Positions 30,014-40,559 of a stretch of 64,000 nt of DNA are shown in pieces (the stretch's first letter is position 1; every line of letters begins with the position of its first letter). The position numbers were made by a program, and so were the translations under genes. The notes below the pieces were generated by a model, which searched no databases, was not told the DNA's origin, and saw only the letters and a program-made list of their open reading frames with translations. Origin of the DNA: Phellopilus nigrolimitatus (Eukaryota > Basidiomycota > Agaricomycetes > Hymenochaetales > Hymenochaetaceae); NCBI GenBank assembly GCA_021029095.1, contig JAJOHG010000022.1, forward strand, positions 404,203 to 468,202. Direction: 5' to 3'.

Positions 30014-32604
30014 ATGGCCACGGCGGCGGCGACGGCGCGTCCGCGAAACGGCAAAGGGGGCAACAAGTCGACGCTCGAGGCGAACCACCGCTTCCCCGCG
30101 TTCTACGCGTGCTACCTCCTCAAATCCGTGCGCACGCCCAAGTCCAACGCGTGCGTCCGCCTTTCTCCGTCCGGCCTTGCATCTCTACGCACCTCAATGA
30201 CTTATGATGACAAAACGTCTAACTCTTAGCTCATAGGACGTACATCGGGAGCACGCCCAACCCACCGCGCCGTCTTCGGTGCGTCTCGCATATCCCCCTT
30301 CTCTCGTTCCCTTAAGACTGACGCGTCCATCGCGGGTACCAGGCAACACAACGGTGAGCTCGCCGCGGGAGCAGCGAAGACCGCTCGTAACCGACCGTGG
30401 GCCATGCATATGATCGTGCATGGCTTCCCCTCGAAGCTCGCGGCACTCCAGTTCGAGTGGGCCTGGCAGCACCCGCACATGTCGCGGCACCTCAAGGGCG
30501 TACGCGACGGTGCTTTCACCGACCACAGCGGCGGTGCGGACGGGAATGGCCTCGGCACGGGGAACGCAAATACTCCGCTGTTTGGGAGGGGGGCCAGGAC
30601 GCTGAAGGCGAACATCAAGTGAGTTCATACGCCGATTTGTGTCTTCGAGAGTCGTTGCGAGCGAACGAACGCAGGGTCGCGCGTACGATGCTTGCGACGC
30701 ATCCCTACACGACGTGGCCATTGTGCGTGAAGCTCTTCACGCGCGACGCCGTCAAACTTTGGGCGGCTGCGGATCCGGACGCGCTTCCCGCCTCGGCCAG
30801 GAAGGCAAAATCAAAACTGGGCCCGTCAGACTCACTTGCCGAGGACAATCTGGTCGCGAATCTGCCGCGCGGGCTCACGGTGACAGTCGAGCTGGAGGGA
30901 GTCGACGGAAAGGGGGAGTCGGAGCCCGGAGCGGGGCTGAAGCGAACAGGACCGATAGACGTTACAGATGGTACGTACAGAAACCGAGACTTTTCATTAT
31001 TCTCTGAACATCCATTTCATCTCAACGCTATCTTTATTTCCACCGACACCCCACACTAAAATCATCATTCGCCAACAGCTCAGTTCACCTTGACGCATCT
31101 CGCGAAGCACACCGCGCTCCTCGCGCGCGCCGCCGTGCCGACGTGCTCCGTCTGCGCGCGGCCCCTCACGCTCGGAGTCGCCCCGGAAGACCAACTCACG
31201 CTCGCGCTGTGCCCCGCGCCTGCGTGCAGCGGCATCGCGCACCTATCGTGCCTCGCTCGCCGGTTTTTAGAGGACGAGGCGCAAAGCCGCTCGCACGCGA
31301 CACCTGACGCGCCCGCCTCCTGCGGCTCGGCGCTCATCCCGCGCGGAGGGTCCTGCCCCTCCTGCTCCTCCTATGTCCTATGGGGCGACGTCGTGCGGGG
31401 GTGCTATCGCCGGTGGGCGGGTGCCCAAGGGGGCATCGTTATGGCCGATGTTGACGAGGAAGAGATTGACGGCCAGAAGGCGGCTGGTGAAGGAGAAGAG
31501 GATGAGACCGAGGCACCCCCGGTAAAGACACCGAAGAAAGCGAGGGGGAAGGCGAAGGCGATCGAGGACCTGGGCCCTTCGCCGAAGAGGAAGCGCGCGG
31601 CGTCGCCTGACAAACCGAAGTCTAAATCCAAACCTACGACGACGAGGGCGAAGTCAAAATCAGCCCTTGCGGCGCGGAAAAAGGCGGTGGATGGCGAGGA
31701 GCCAGAGTATGAGACGTTTGACCTCAATGTGAGCGGCTCTGAGTCTGATAGCGTGCCTGGAACGAGCTCGAGGGCGATGTCGAAAGTGACAACTACAAAA
31801 TCGAAGGGGAAGGCATCCCGTCTGCAAGAGACGGCTAAGCACAAACCTCGGGCTACTTCTGCAAAGGGAAAGGGGAAGGCGGGCCTGCATACTTTCGCGG
31901 AACCGTACACGGCACATGCAACAAACCCGGGTTATGCATTCGGGTCTGGACCTGCGGCGCGGGGAAGCTTTCCTTCGAAGGAAGGCTCCGCGGAAGTCGT
32001 CGTCAGCGAGGACGGCGAGTTCTTCGACCTTAATGCGATCAGCTCAGGCGACGAGAGCGACGACGGGGCTCCGCCTGCGCCTGCTTCATGCGTCCTCTCT
32101 CCGCCTCTTCCAGCTCATGGCAGGTCTCGAGTGGGGGCGAGTACGAGTACAAGCATCCGCGGTGGACCTAACCCTTATCTTCAAGCCGATCCCACTATTA
32201 ACGCAATACATACACCAAAACCAAGAGCAGTCCAAACCTCTCCAAAGCGTGAACAAGTGGGGTCGACACAAATGCAGGAAGACTCACAACCGGACTCCGA
32301 GTCTCATTCTGGGCTTCTTAAATTTAAACACTGGGAAGCGATTGGGGGATTTATCGACTTGGATGCGCTCAGCACAGACGATGAAGGTTTGCAGCCTGAG
32401 CGAGCCGGCGCCACATCCCATACCTCGGTTACTAGCCCTCGCGTGCGCGCTCATCCGATGTTTTACACAAATAGTAATAATTCGAGCCCGAAACCAAACC
32501 GAGACACAGCTAGCACGAGTAGGCGTAAACTCCTTCCAGGGGATGTGAAACAACACAAAGGTGAACTGACATTTTACCTGAAAAAAGAAAAAAGTGTTTG
32601 TTGA
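30014..32604 (+). CDS. SLX1: SLX1 structure-specific endonuclease subunit with long C-terminal extension
   Basis: Five exons: 30014-30150, 30237-30278, 30343-30618, 30675-30970 and 31079-32604; 758 residues. SLX1 with SLX4 cuts branched DNA such as Holliday junctions in the nucleus. The GIY-YIG domain is complete: [24 protein letters not shown] with the catalytic Arg, and the metal-binding Glu in ALQFEWAWQ. The RING-like zinc finger has CSVC, a CPAPAC..AHLSC stretch and CPSCSSY. SLX1 proteins are usually about 270-420 residues; here about 330 further residues follow, Lys/Ser/Asp-rich with nuclear-localisation-like KRKRAAS. They include three similar acidic motifs ([38 protein letters not shown]) that look like SUMO-interaction motifs. 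Confidence 0.95.
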
Positions 32605-33073
32605 TTTTTTACTCTCATGAATTAGATGTTACCCCTACCCCTCCGCCTAGTACGCACTCACCTTCGCGATTGCTCCGATCGCTATCTTCACTGTCGCTGT
32701 CGTCACCGCCGGCCTCGCCTGTCGTGCTTCCCTTGTCCCGTGGAGACGACGCGGACATAATCCTACTCTCTGATTGATTCCCAAGCTGGATTTTTTTTTC
32801 CTGCAGCACAGCCTGCTAGTTCGGGCGGGTACTCTCCTTGCTTGATATACACCGGATCTCTTCGGAACCAAATTTATCTAGTGACCTGGTCTATACCCCC
32901 AGCCAAAGTAGATTGATTCCAAAATCCTCGGCACAAGCAGATAATCTCGACAATACCCAATGAATATGTAGCATGTAGCTAAACAGAACATGCTTGTAGT
33001 CCTAACTTGAAGTCCCAGATAAACTCATCTCTCGTACTCACGTGTTCCGGGCGCAAAGAAATAGATATGATGC
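32605..33073. other. Intergenic region between convergent genes
   Basis: 3' flanks of SLX1 (+) and of the small secreted protein (-). No gene seen. Confidence 0.6.
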
Positions 33074-33813
33074 CTAATTGCAGTTCGACACGACGCCCTG
33101 TCCCGCAGTCTGCGTCTTGCTCAGTGCGCTTTGAGCCTTTGTCAGAGCCGCAGTGACTGTCGTGTCCGTACTAGACACCAAATATATTTTAAGAATAGGA
33201 GACATTAGACTCTCAGTGTCCTAAGAAGAAACGGAACACACGCACGAGTTGACGCCACTCAGCGCGGTCTGCGCTGTCGAGAGGCCCTGTCCGACCTGGT
33301 CGCGCGCATCGGCGGGCGCGGTCTGTCCGGTAAGCAGTGCTTTAGCGATCGTCGAGATCCCGCTCTGAGCACTGTTCAGGCCAGAGAGCGCCGTTGTCGT
33401 TGCGTTGGTCACGCTCGGGTCGCTTTCCGAGGGGGGGGGGGGGGGGGGAACATGAGAAGGGGGAAGTCTTTGCGTAAGAACAAGCAGGCTAGAAAAATAG
33501 AAAGAAACTCACGCGGACCCGCTACTCGCGAGATCATTGACAGCAGAGATAGTCTGAGAGAGTCCCGAAACCGTCTGCAGCCTATTGACGTTGCATTGGA
33601 TATCACCGACTTGGCGTCGAGTGAGATCGAGAGGAGCTAAGGACGTTTATTGAACGAGCCGAATTTGAGTTCAATGTTTGATAGTAATGTAAGTAGAAGA
33701 ACGGGAATGTCAGCCATGGATATCTGCTCACCGGAGGAGACACCAAGTACAATGAAGCTCAGCATGATCGGAACAGCCAGCAGCGCAGAGAAGGACAGGC
33801 GAGAGAAAAACAT
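33074..33813 (-). CDS. Small secreted protein, 159 residues
   Basis: Exons 33813-33732, 33636-33513, 33422-33246 and 33170-33074 keep one frame. The N-terminus MFFSRLSFSALLAVPIMLSF is a signal peptide or signal anchor. The mature part is Ala/Ser/Thr-rich and helical (GLNSAQSGISTIAKALLTGQ, ALTKAQSALSKTQTAGQG) with two cysteines, one early (IQCN) and one near the end (SNCN), possibly disulphide linked. I do not recognise a named family; similar Ala/Thr-rich small secreted proteins are common in basidiomycetes. The second intron contains a run of 18 G. Function unknown. Confidence 0.75.
33431..33448 (+). repeat. Poly-G run of 18
   Basis: Lies in an intron of the small secreted protein gene, read as poly-C on the coding strand close to the 3' splice site. 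Confidence 0.95.
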
Positions 33814-35499
33814 TCTGGATTATAGAAGATACGAAGTAAAGACTCGCAGAGTCGAAAGACGGAGGACAAGGACTGAGAGGGAAAGTGCGTAGAGCTTGAA
33901 GAAAGGCGAATATGAACTTGAGGTCAACTCAGATGCAGCTCCAGGCAGCTCAACGGCTGCTCTTTATACTACCTTGCTTAATATGACACCAGCCAGTCGT
34001 TCGGATGTTTGATCAATGTCACAAGGGTACGGGTGCTGTTCATCGGGCAACAACATATTCTAGATACGCATTGGCTTGGGTGTCGTATAGAGGAGCTGGA
34101 ATCACGCAGAGATCGTGTGAGAAGCCTGGATGAGGCGGTGTGCACAAAAACAGATAGGTTGCAAGTGTCCGTCTGACAGACGGCGTCGCACGTATAAACG
34201 GAAGCAATCACTTGAGGGCGGAGACGGTAGTCGCTGACAACAGCTTGATGCGACGTGCCGAAGACCATAACTAGATATTGTTATGCTCGATTGCACCCGT
34301 ATTTTCAGGTTATTTCTTTCCTACTCTTCCTTTGTGACCCCGAAGATACTCTAGTCAGGCGGATGCGGACTCGTCGTTCTTCGATTGCATTCCAATGCAA
34401 TACCTGTCAACGAGCACGCTCAGCACCCGTCCATGATGAGATTTCGAGTAATGCTGAAAGCGCAATTGCTCGGAACAGTGTGTGGCCAAGGAGAGACGAA
34501 GCGCAAGCAGTTCATGTGGAAGCACCGGCATGTGGCAGTAACGCTGATACTCCGCATCTGATTGTGCCAGTATCTGAGAAGGCAACCATAGCACGAACGA
34601 ACGACGAGGACCGCACTGCAGAGTTTTCCCAACGGAACAAATCTCGGGCCTCGCTCAGTTTTTCTTGCATATCACATAGACGAGTTTGGTGACTAGACAA
34701 GTATGTTGGAATTTCTGCGAACCCGCAAAAACTGTTTTGGGTAACGGACAAATCGGGTAGGTTAGTAAGCAGTAGCATTTACATAGGCTGACTGCGTGTA
34801 TATTGCGTTTTGCCCACCACCGCCAACGGGTCAAACGGATTTCACTGTGCACGACTGCTGACGACCTCGCCCCTCGTATTTCAACAAAGTATGCTACTAA
34901 AAACAAGTAACTAAGTACTTATAATACCGGTGTCACATCTATACATTATTCATAGAGCACTTCTTGCCGGAGTGCTGCTTTACGAAAATGGCGGCGCAAG
35001 GGAGCTAAGTTTACCACTTGTATGTTTTCTATTTTCTTGGACAGTATCTGTTTAACCACTAATAAAACACCTCATGGTTTTTTTACCTTATAGAACCCAG
35101 CGACACACAAATCCATACTTCGAGGGACATAGACACCTGGCTTGGAGGTTCTAGCACTCCCATTTATTTAGCTAGTGAGTCAAGTTCACTCATGATTTAG
35201 ACAAATATGTAGCCTATATATTGTATATGTTTTTGTAGCTGTTTTATTTGATCAATCTCCGCCTACTGCGATGGTACATTTTACTAATAGGAGGATGTTT
35301 CTAATAAAAGAGGTAACTGACATATCCAACGTGTAAAACATGCAGTTAAAGAAGTTGCCCAAACTTACACGACATACCTTAGCCTAAACGGTGTCTGACT
35401 GAACTCCTTCTATATAATCCCTTCTATTCTTTATTTAATCACGGATTCAGCCCTTCCTATCAAATAGCTGCTGAAATGTCGAGGCACACTTGTTTAGCT
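33814..35499. other. Intergenic AT-rich region
   Basis: No convincing gene. Short frames at 34255-34692 lack protein-like conservation. It holds the promoter of the small secreted protein gene. Confidence 0.6.
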
Positions 35500-36687
35500 C
35501 TAGAGTTTCTTGTTTTGTCCCAGATCGCCAATAGAGTTGGTGACGAAATCCGGAATAACAACCGGCGATGCTTCCGGAGACAAATCTGACTCATGGGAAA
35601 TACCTGCGTTCATAAAGAAAGTAGTAAGTAAAGAAGAATGAGACAGTGGTATCAGCTCAAGATGTTTCTTACCAGTGAGAACGAGGAGCGTGGCGACGCC
35701 TCCCTGTTTTCCAAATAAAATGTCTGTGTTGAGCCGATCGCCAACCATAATCGTTCGCTTCGGATCAAAGTCGTGTCTGAACGCCAGGTGAGTACTGAAA
35801 ATGACTACGAAAGTTGGGATTCATACTTGGCCTTGATGCAATCCAGCATCGTCTTCCCTGGCTTACCGATGCTCACGGGATCCCTCCCCAGAGCGAAGCG
35901 CAGCGGGGCACTGATAGCACCCGCGCCGGGGAGCAGAACGCCGCCATGGGCTGGGTACGTCGAGTCCTCGTTGGTTGCGAGGAAGAGACACGAAGGGTCC
36001 GTATTGAGCTGGATGAAAGCCTTACTGAGCTTCGTGTAATTGATCGCGGTGTCGAGTCCACAGAGAACGGCGGCGACGGAAGAATCGAGAGTGTAAGAGG
36101 ACGGGGAGAACGGTTCAAGGGTATTATCAGCAGGGTCCTGAATAATATACATTAGTGCGCGAAAGACGTTCAGAAATGGAAAGGACGCACTGTTCCACCG
36201 ATGAAGTTGACGCCTTCGTTACGCAGCTCCTCCTCGAGACCCGCCATGCCAATCACAAACACCTTCTTCTCTTTGGGAAGCTTCACGACGGTGGAGAGGT
36301 AAACAGCGGAGGCATAGGCTGAGCCAAAGATCTCATCCTACGCGGCATTTGAGCGACGTCAGACGAGCAAATTCGACGAGTGCACGTACAATATGAGCCT
36401 CGATGCCAAGCTTATCAAATTTCTTCTTGTAGCTTGCGCGGGATAGAGTAGCATTATTGGTCACAAATATGATGCTCTTCTCTTGACCATAGTCAGAAGA
36501 GTACACTCGAACGCGACATAAACGATGACAGACTTTTCGATCGTAGGAGCTGAAGAACCTCCAGTGCTCCGTCAATAAGATGGGTACCGCGCCATAAAAC
36601 GCCGTCACAGTCGAACAGCCAAGTATCGTATTTGTCTAGAAGTTGCTCGTAGTCGCTAGCAGTAGACAGCCGTTGTGCGGTGCTCAT
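35500..36687 (-). CDS. PHO13-type HAD phosphatase, with one-base frameshift
   Basis: Six exons: 36687-36534, 36481-36390, 36338-36191, 36137-35827, 35776-35673 and 35603-35500. The family (4-nitrophenylphosphatase/phosphoglycolate phosphatase) removes phosphate from small metabolites in the cytosol. Motif I is WLFDCDGVLWRG, motif II IFVTNNATLSR, then ALGRDPVSIGKPGKTM and motif III IMVGDRLNTDILFG. Exon 3 is 148 nt where 147 is needed: one extra base at about 36300/36301 puts TAA in frame after YASAV, while the conserved continuation YLSTVVKLP follows in the next frame. Either this copy is newly broken or it is a sequence error. The start at 36687 (MSTAQRLST) is preferred over 36774. Confidence 0.85.
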
Positions 36688-37152
36688 CGCCGCGATCGTC
36701 GTGGCCGTTCGTGTCAATCCCTTCACGCGGCGGCCCGGCGGACTTGCAGCGGCGTTCTTCAGATGCCTGTTCAACGTGACTGACGTCGTTCACTGGCACG
36801 CATAATTATAGAGTTGTTGGCCAACTTGAAGGTGGTAGTCTGCAGAATTTCATCTTGAAGCAAGGGAGAGTCGACATCGAACCGAACTTTGAATATGCAT
36901 TTCGGCCGAAAAAAATCCCTCTCCACATTTTCTTAAATTTTATCGAAGTGAAATAGACAGCATGAGCGTTTTGTGTGGCTGGCAGTTGCTGCGTGCATGT
37001 CCTGCGGGAAATTCCGAAACCGTCATCGCTGCCACGCTGGCTATACATCTGCCACCCACGACTATAGAGTCTCTTGAATCATCCTGTCTTTCCCCTCCTT
37101 CAATCCCTGCTTCAACGGCTCTTTCACGCGTTAAATCTACAAAATAATCGAG
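36688..37152. promoter_or_regulatory. Shared upstream region of divergent PHO13-like and PBDC1 genes
   Basis: 465 bases separate the two start codons, which point away from each other. No specific box is clear. Confidence 0.5.
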
Positions 37153-38181
37153 ATGACCACTCAATTCGATCCTAATACAGCACAGAACGCGGTCGAGGTG
37201 CGTGCAACGCGATCTATAATTTTTATTTGCGTGCTGATCGTCTGCGGCGCTATGAAGATCGAGAAACAGTCAGTGCTTCTTCGTCAACGAACAGTCCTGA
37301 AGCCTTATATTCATGACGCGTGTGGATAAAAGATTTGCTGTAAAAGCTGTTGAACATGCGCAGGTGCGTGGCAACGAAATCTCCGGACAACCCTGAACGT
37401 AATTTACTTAATTCTCATTAGGTTTACTGGAACCTCCTCGAAAAGGTGAAGCCGACAGAGCTGCGCCTGACAAAGTGAGTCTTTGCGTATAAAACGACAC
37501 GAATGTGTTGAATTCACCGAGCCAACACTCACGACTATGCCATGCCACCCTCGACGCCAGGATCGACGATGAGATTTTCGAGGACCTCTCGGCCAAGTTC
37601 CCTGAGCTCGTGGAGCCGCCATACGATGGCCTGATCAAGCTTGACGAGGAAGTGATGAAGAGCAGCGAAGGCAAGAAGCGCTGGCGCGAGTTCATCGAGG
37701 CGTACAAGGACAAGGTCAAGGACTACAACTTCGGCTCACTCATACGCATGGATTGCAAGGACGAATATGGTGAGAGGAATACGATTTTTGGTGTGTGCCA
37801 AATTCTTGTCTTCTTCGCCCGACTTGCTAACGCTTTTCGACGAAACAAAAGTAACCCGAATGCAGGTGAGTATTAAAGCATATGATAAGAATGGCCTAAA
37901 TTTCTACTAAGAATCTTTTCTTCCTTACCCACCGAAATTCATAAAGTTCTGCGCTTTCGAAGTAAGTTACCATCCATACTATCGCATCTTACTTCGCGAA
38001 GTCATTTCTATCATGCAATACTCGTCATTCATCATCGTCACAGATCGCGCGTAACCGCCTAGGGCTTAATGACGACGCGCATGAGCTTGCGATCCGTGAG
38101 GCGGAGAAGGAACGCAAGCAGAAGGAGAAGGAGCGTTTGGAGGCGGAGAAGGCAAAGAAAGGCAAAGCAAAGCGGTCATAG
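37153..38181 (+). CDS. PBDC1 (polysaccharide biosynthesis domain-containing 1) family protein
   Basis: Eight exons: 37153-37197, 37258-37268, 37333-37363, 37422-37474, 37561-37790, 37852-37865, 37947-37961 and 38044-38181; 178 residues. The family (human PBDC1, yeast YPL225W) is conserved and acts as a translation-elongation-factor chaperone in yeast by recent reports. Conserved stretches: FAVKAVEHAQVYWNLLEKV, LRLTKIDDEIFEDL, KDYNFGSLIRMDCKDEYGE, NTIFVTRMQFCAFEIARNR. The C-terminus is a Lys/Glu-rich helix. Exons of 11, 14 and 15 nt are needed to restore the conserved sequence. Confidence 0.9.
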
Positions 38182-38680
38182 CGGCTGACCAACGACTAGC
38201 GGTATTGAGATGGTACTGCCGAGAATGAGGCCATATTGCAGCTCGAACGATGCCGGATGAAAGAAGACGCAGTCTCGAATTTTGGACAGGCGATTGTAAC
38301 TCAAGAACTGAACTGCGTGTATTTTTATGTGTTATTTGTCACTGGTTCGCATGACAAACTCGGATAGTAGGAGGTGTTGAAGAGGAAGTCCAGCATCAAC
38401 AACATCAACAATGGAAAATAAATTCCACATAAAAACTCGTTATACGGCCTGAGGATAGCAGGATACGACTGGTCTATACAAGAAACCGGTGAGTCAAGAG
38501 CAACGCGCTTACGTCAGACGCCGAACCATTCGAACGGCCGGATCTTCCAGCTATCTATATCGATGCATACTTCCGCCACTCCATTTGTTGGGCCAGTCCG
38601 TATCGTATCGCTAAACCTCGAGTTGTGCAACTCACCCACAAGTGAATCTCCAACCTTCGAGACACAAACTTGAAAGCATC
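38182..38680. other. Intergenic region
   Basis: 3' flank of PBDC1; no gene seen. Confidence 0.6.
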
Positions 38681-39923
38681 ATGACTGACAAATTTAATAT
38701 TCTTCGATCGACGTCGTCTCGCAAAAGGTATGGTTTATCACTGGTGCGTCTTCTCTTATTCGTGGCTATATGCACGAGAGAAAGGAAATATGGACGTGCT
38801 GACGGAGAACATAAAACACGTCGCACCGTTCAACCATCCCTTCTTGACAGGCACGTCCTCTGGCCTCGGGCGCGAGTTGGTTCTCGCTGCCCTCGCGCGC
38901 GGAGACAAAGTTATCGCGACGGCCCGCACGCTTTCAAATATTACGGAACTCAAGGCCGAAAACAAGGAGGCATGTCATATCATGCCTCTAGACGTGACTG
39001 CGGATTTCGCCAACGTGCAGAAGACCGCGGAGGAGGCGATCGGCGTGTGGGGACACGTCGACGTCGTGGTGAACAATGCAGGAATTGGTATCCTTGCACA
39101 CTTCGAAGAGCTTGGGTAATTCTTCAAGAAATGAGTCATAGTGTTTGTTATTGACAGTTAAAACGTAGGTATGACGGCGCGCTGGCGCAGATGAAGACGA
39201 ATTACCCTCGGGCCATTGAACGTTACAAATGCGTTTCTGCCGCACATGCGTGCGCGCCGTGAGGGTACACTCGTCTTTATAGGCAGCCGTTCCGCCTGGC
39301 TTTCTGGCAACCCTGTAAGTATTTCTTATTTGGGTACTGCTTCTAAATAACCTTTGAATAAATTCACCATACATGAAATAGATGACGGGAGGCTACTGTG
39401 CATCGAAGGGCAGCACTTAACGGTATGGGAGATTGAGTCACAAATTCGGATTCTATGAATTAAATTGAGATTTTTTTATGTTTCTCAGCTGCAGCAGACA
39501 ACATCGCCGCTGAGGTCGCACCTTTTGGGATCCGAGTGCTCAATGCGCTGCCGGGAGGCCTGCGTACACAAAACCGAGAGAGTATCCTACGCATCTCACC
39601 TTCGATTTCGAAAAGCATATCGGACTATGAACCTGTGCGGAAGCGCATGACGGAGTGGCTCACTGCACAAATGGGCAAAGAGACGGGAGACCCCGCAAAA
39701 ACAGCCCTTGTTATAGTCGACATTGTGAGAGGGGAGGGTTTTGCTGTGTCAAGTTCTCACCACCCTCGACGGGGGTGACGACGCGAAGGAAAACGGAAAG
39801 CCAATATGGCCATCGATGCTGGCGCTTGGTGAAGATGCAGAGACGGATATTCGCAATAAATGTTTGCAGGTCCTACATAACTTGGATGAATGGAAGGACG
39901 TTTCTCGATCTATCATGTTTTAG
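38681..39923 (+). pseudogene. Short-chain dehydrogenase/reductase (SDR) pseudogene
   Basis: The cofactor-binding motif (VWFITG, split by an intron, then TSSGLGRELV), NNAG (VVVNNAGIGILA), the serine of GSRSAWLSG and the YxxxK of YCASK are all recognisable, so the source was a classical NAD(P)-dependent SDR. At least three frame breaks occur: between the ATG and the VWFITG motif (38684-38727), near 39205-39215 (NYP to GPLNVTNAF), and after YCASK, where TAA at 39418-39420 comes into frame. Introns are still recognisable. The end (RNKCLQVLHNLDEW) and stop at 39921-39923 are normal, so decay is recent. Confidence 0.8.
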
Positions 39924-40559
39924 ATCCATGTAAGAAGCACTTGTGATATAGATACGAAAACTCGTTTTTGTAGATTTACGGTTTACTGGATGTTGGATAG
40001 ATGGAAATCAGGTATTAATGCACTTCAAGATGTCTGCGGGATCAAAACTGAGCCCGAACAAAACACATATGAAGTGCCCAACACCCTCCCTATCGAAGTT
40101 ACGATGACCCATCTAAGCGTCTACCAACGAACTTAATTCCTACTCGTATTATCGCAGAATGGAGAGCTCAACTGATGCATTACCAGAAGGTTTTAAATGA
40201 AGCATCTGTATTGTAAGCGTCCTAAAAACTGCCTGTTCTTTTCAATACGCGTGGATAGTCAAAAACTCAAATCTGATCGACGTCAAGATCGGCATCACTG
40301 CCAAGTCAAGCCACAATCACTGCTTAACTCCTCTTGAAAAATCCTTGTCACAAATGCCCGTACTTGACTGAATGCTTAAGTCTTTTTTTTTTTTTTGATA
40401 TAATAACTATAATCGAATTAATACTTTCACTTGAGATCTCTAATTTAAACTATACATCTAGCAATAATTGACTCGATTTATGCCCGTAATACTAGAGTTT
40501 TCTATTAATAAAATTGAAACGTACTCCTTTCGGTTTTTGAGTATATGCGCTAGACTGGC
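39924..40559. other. Intergenic AT-rich region
   Basis: Contains a T run at about 40383-40397; no gene seen. The last 60 or so bases resemble the 3' flank of the sister P450 at 49435. Confidence 0.6.

Noticed and set aside
30397..31059. A 220-residue frame overlapping SLX1
   Set aside because: It reads through introns and is only partly in the SLX1 frame; the five-exon model explains the locus.
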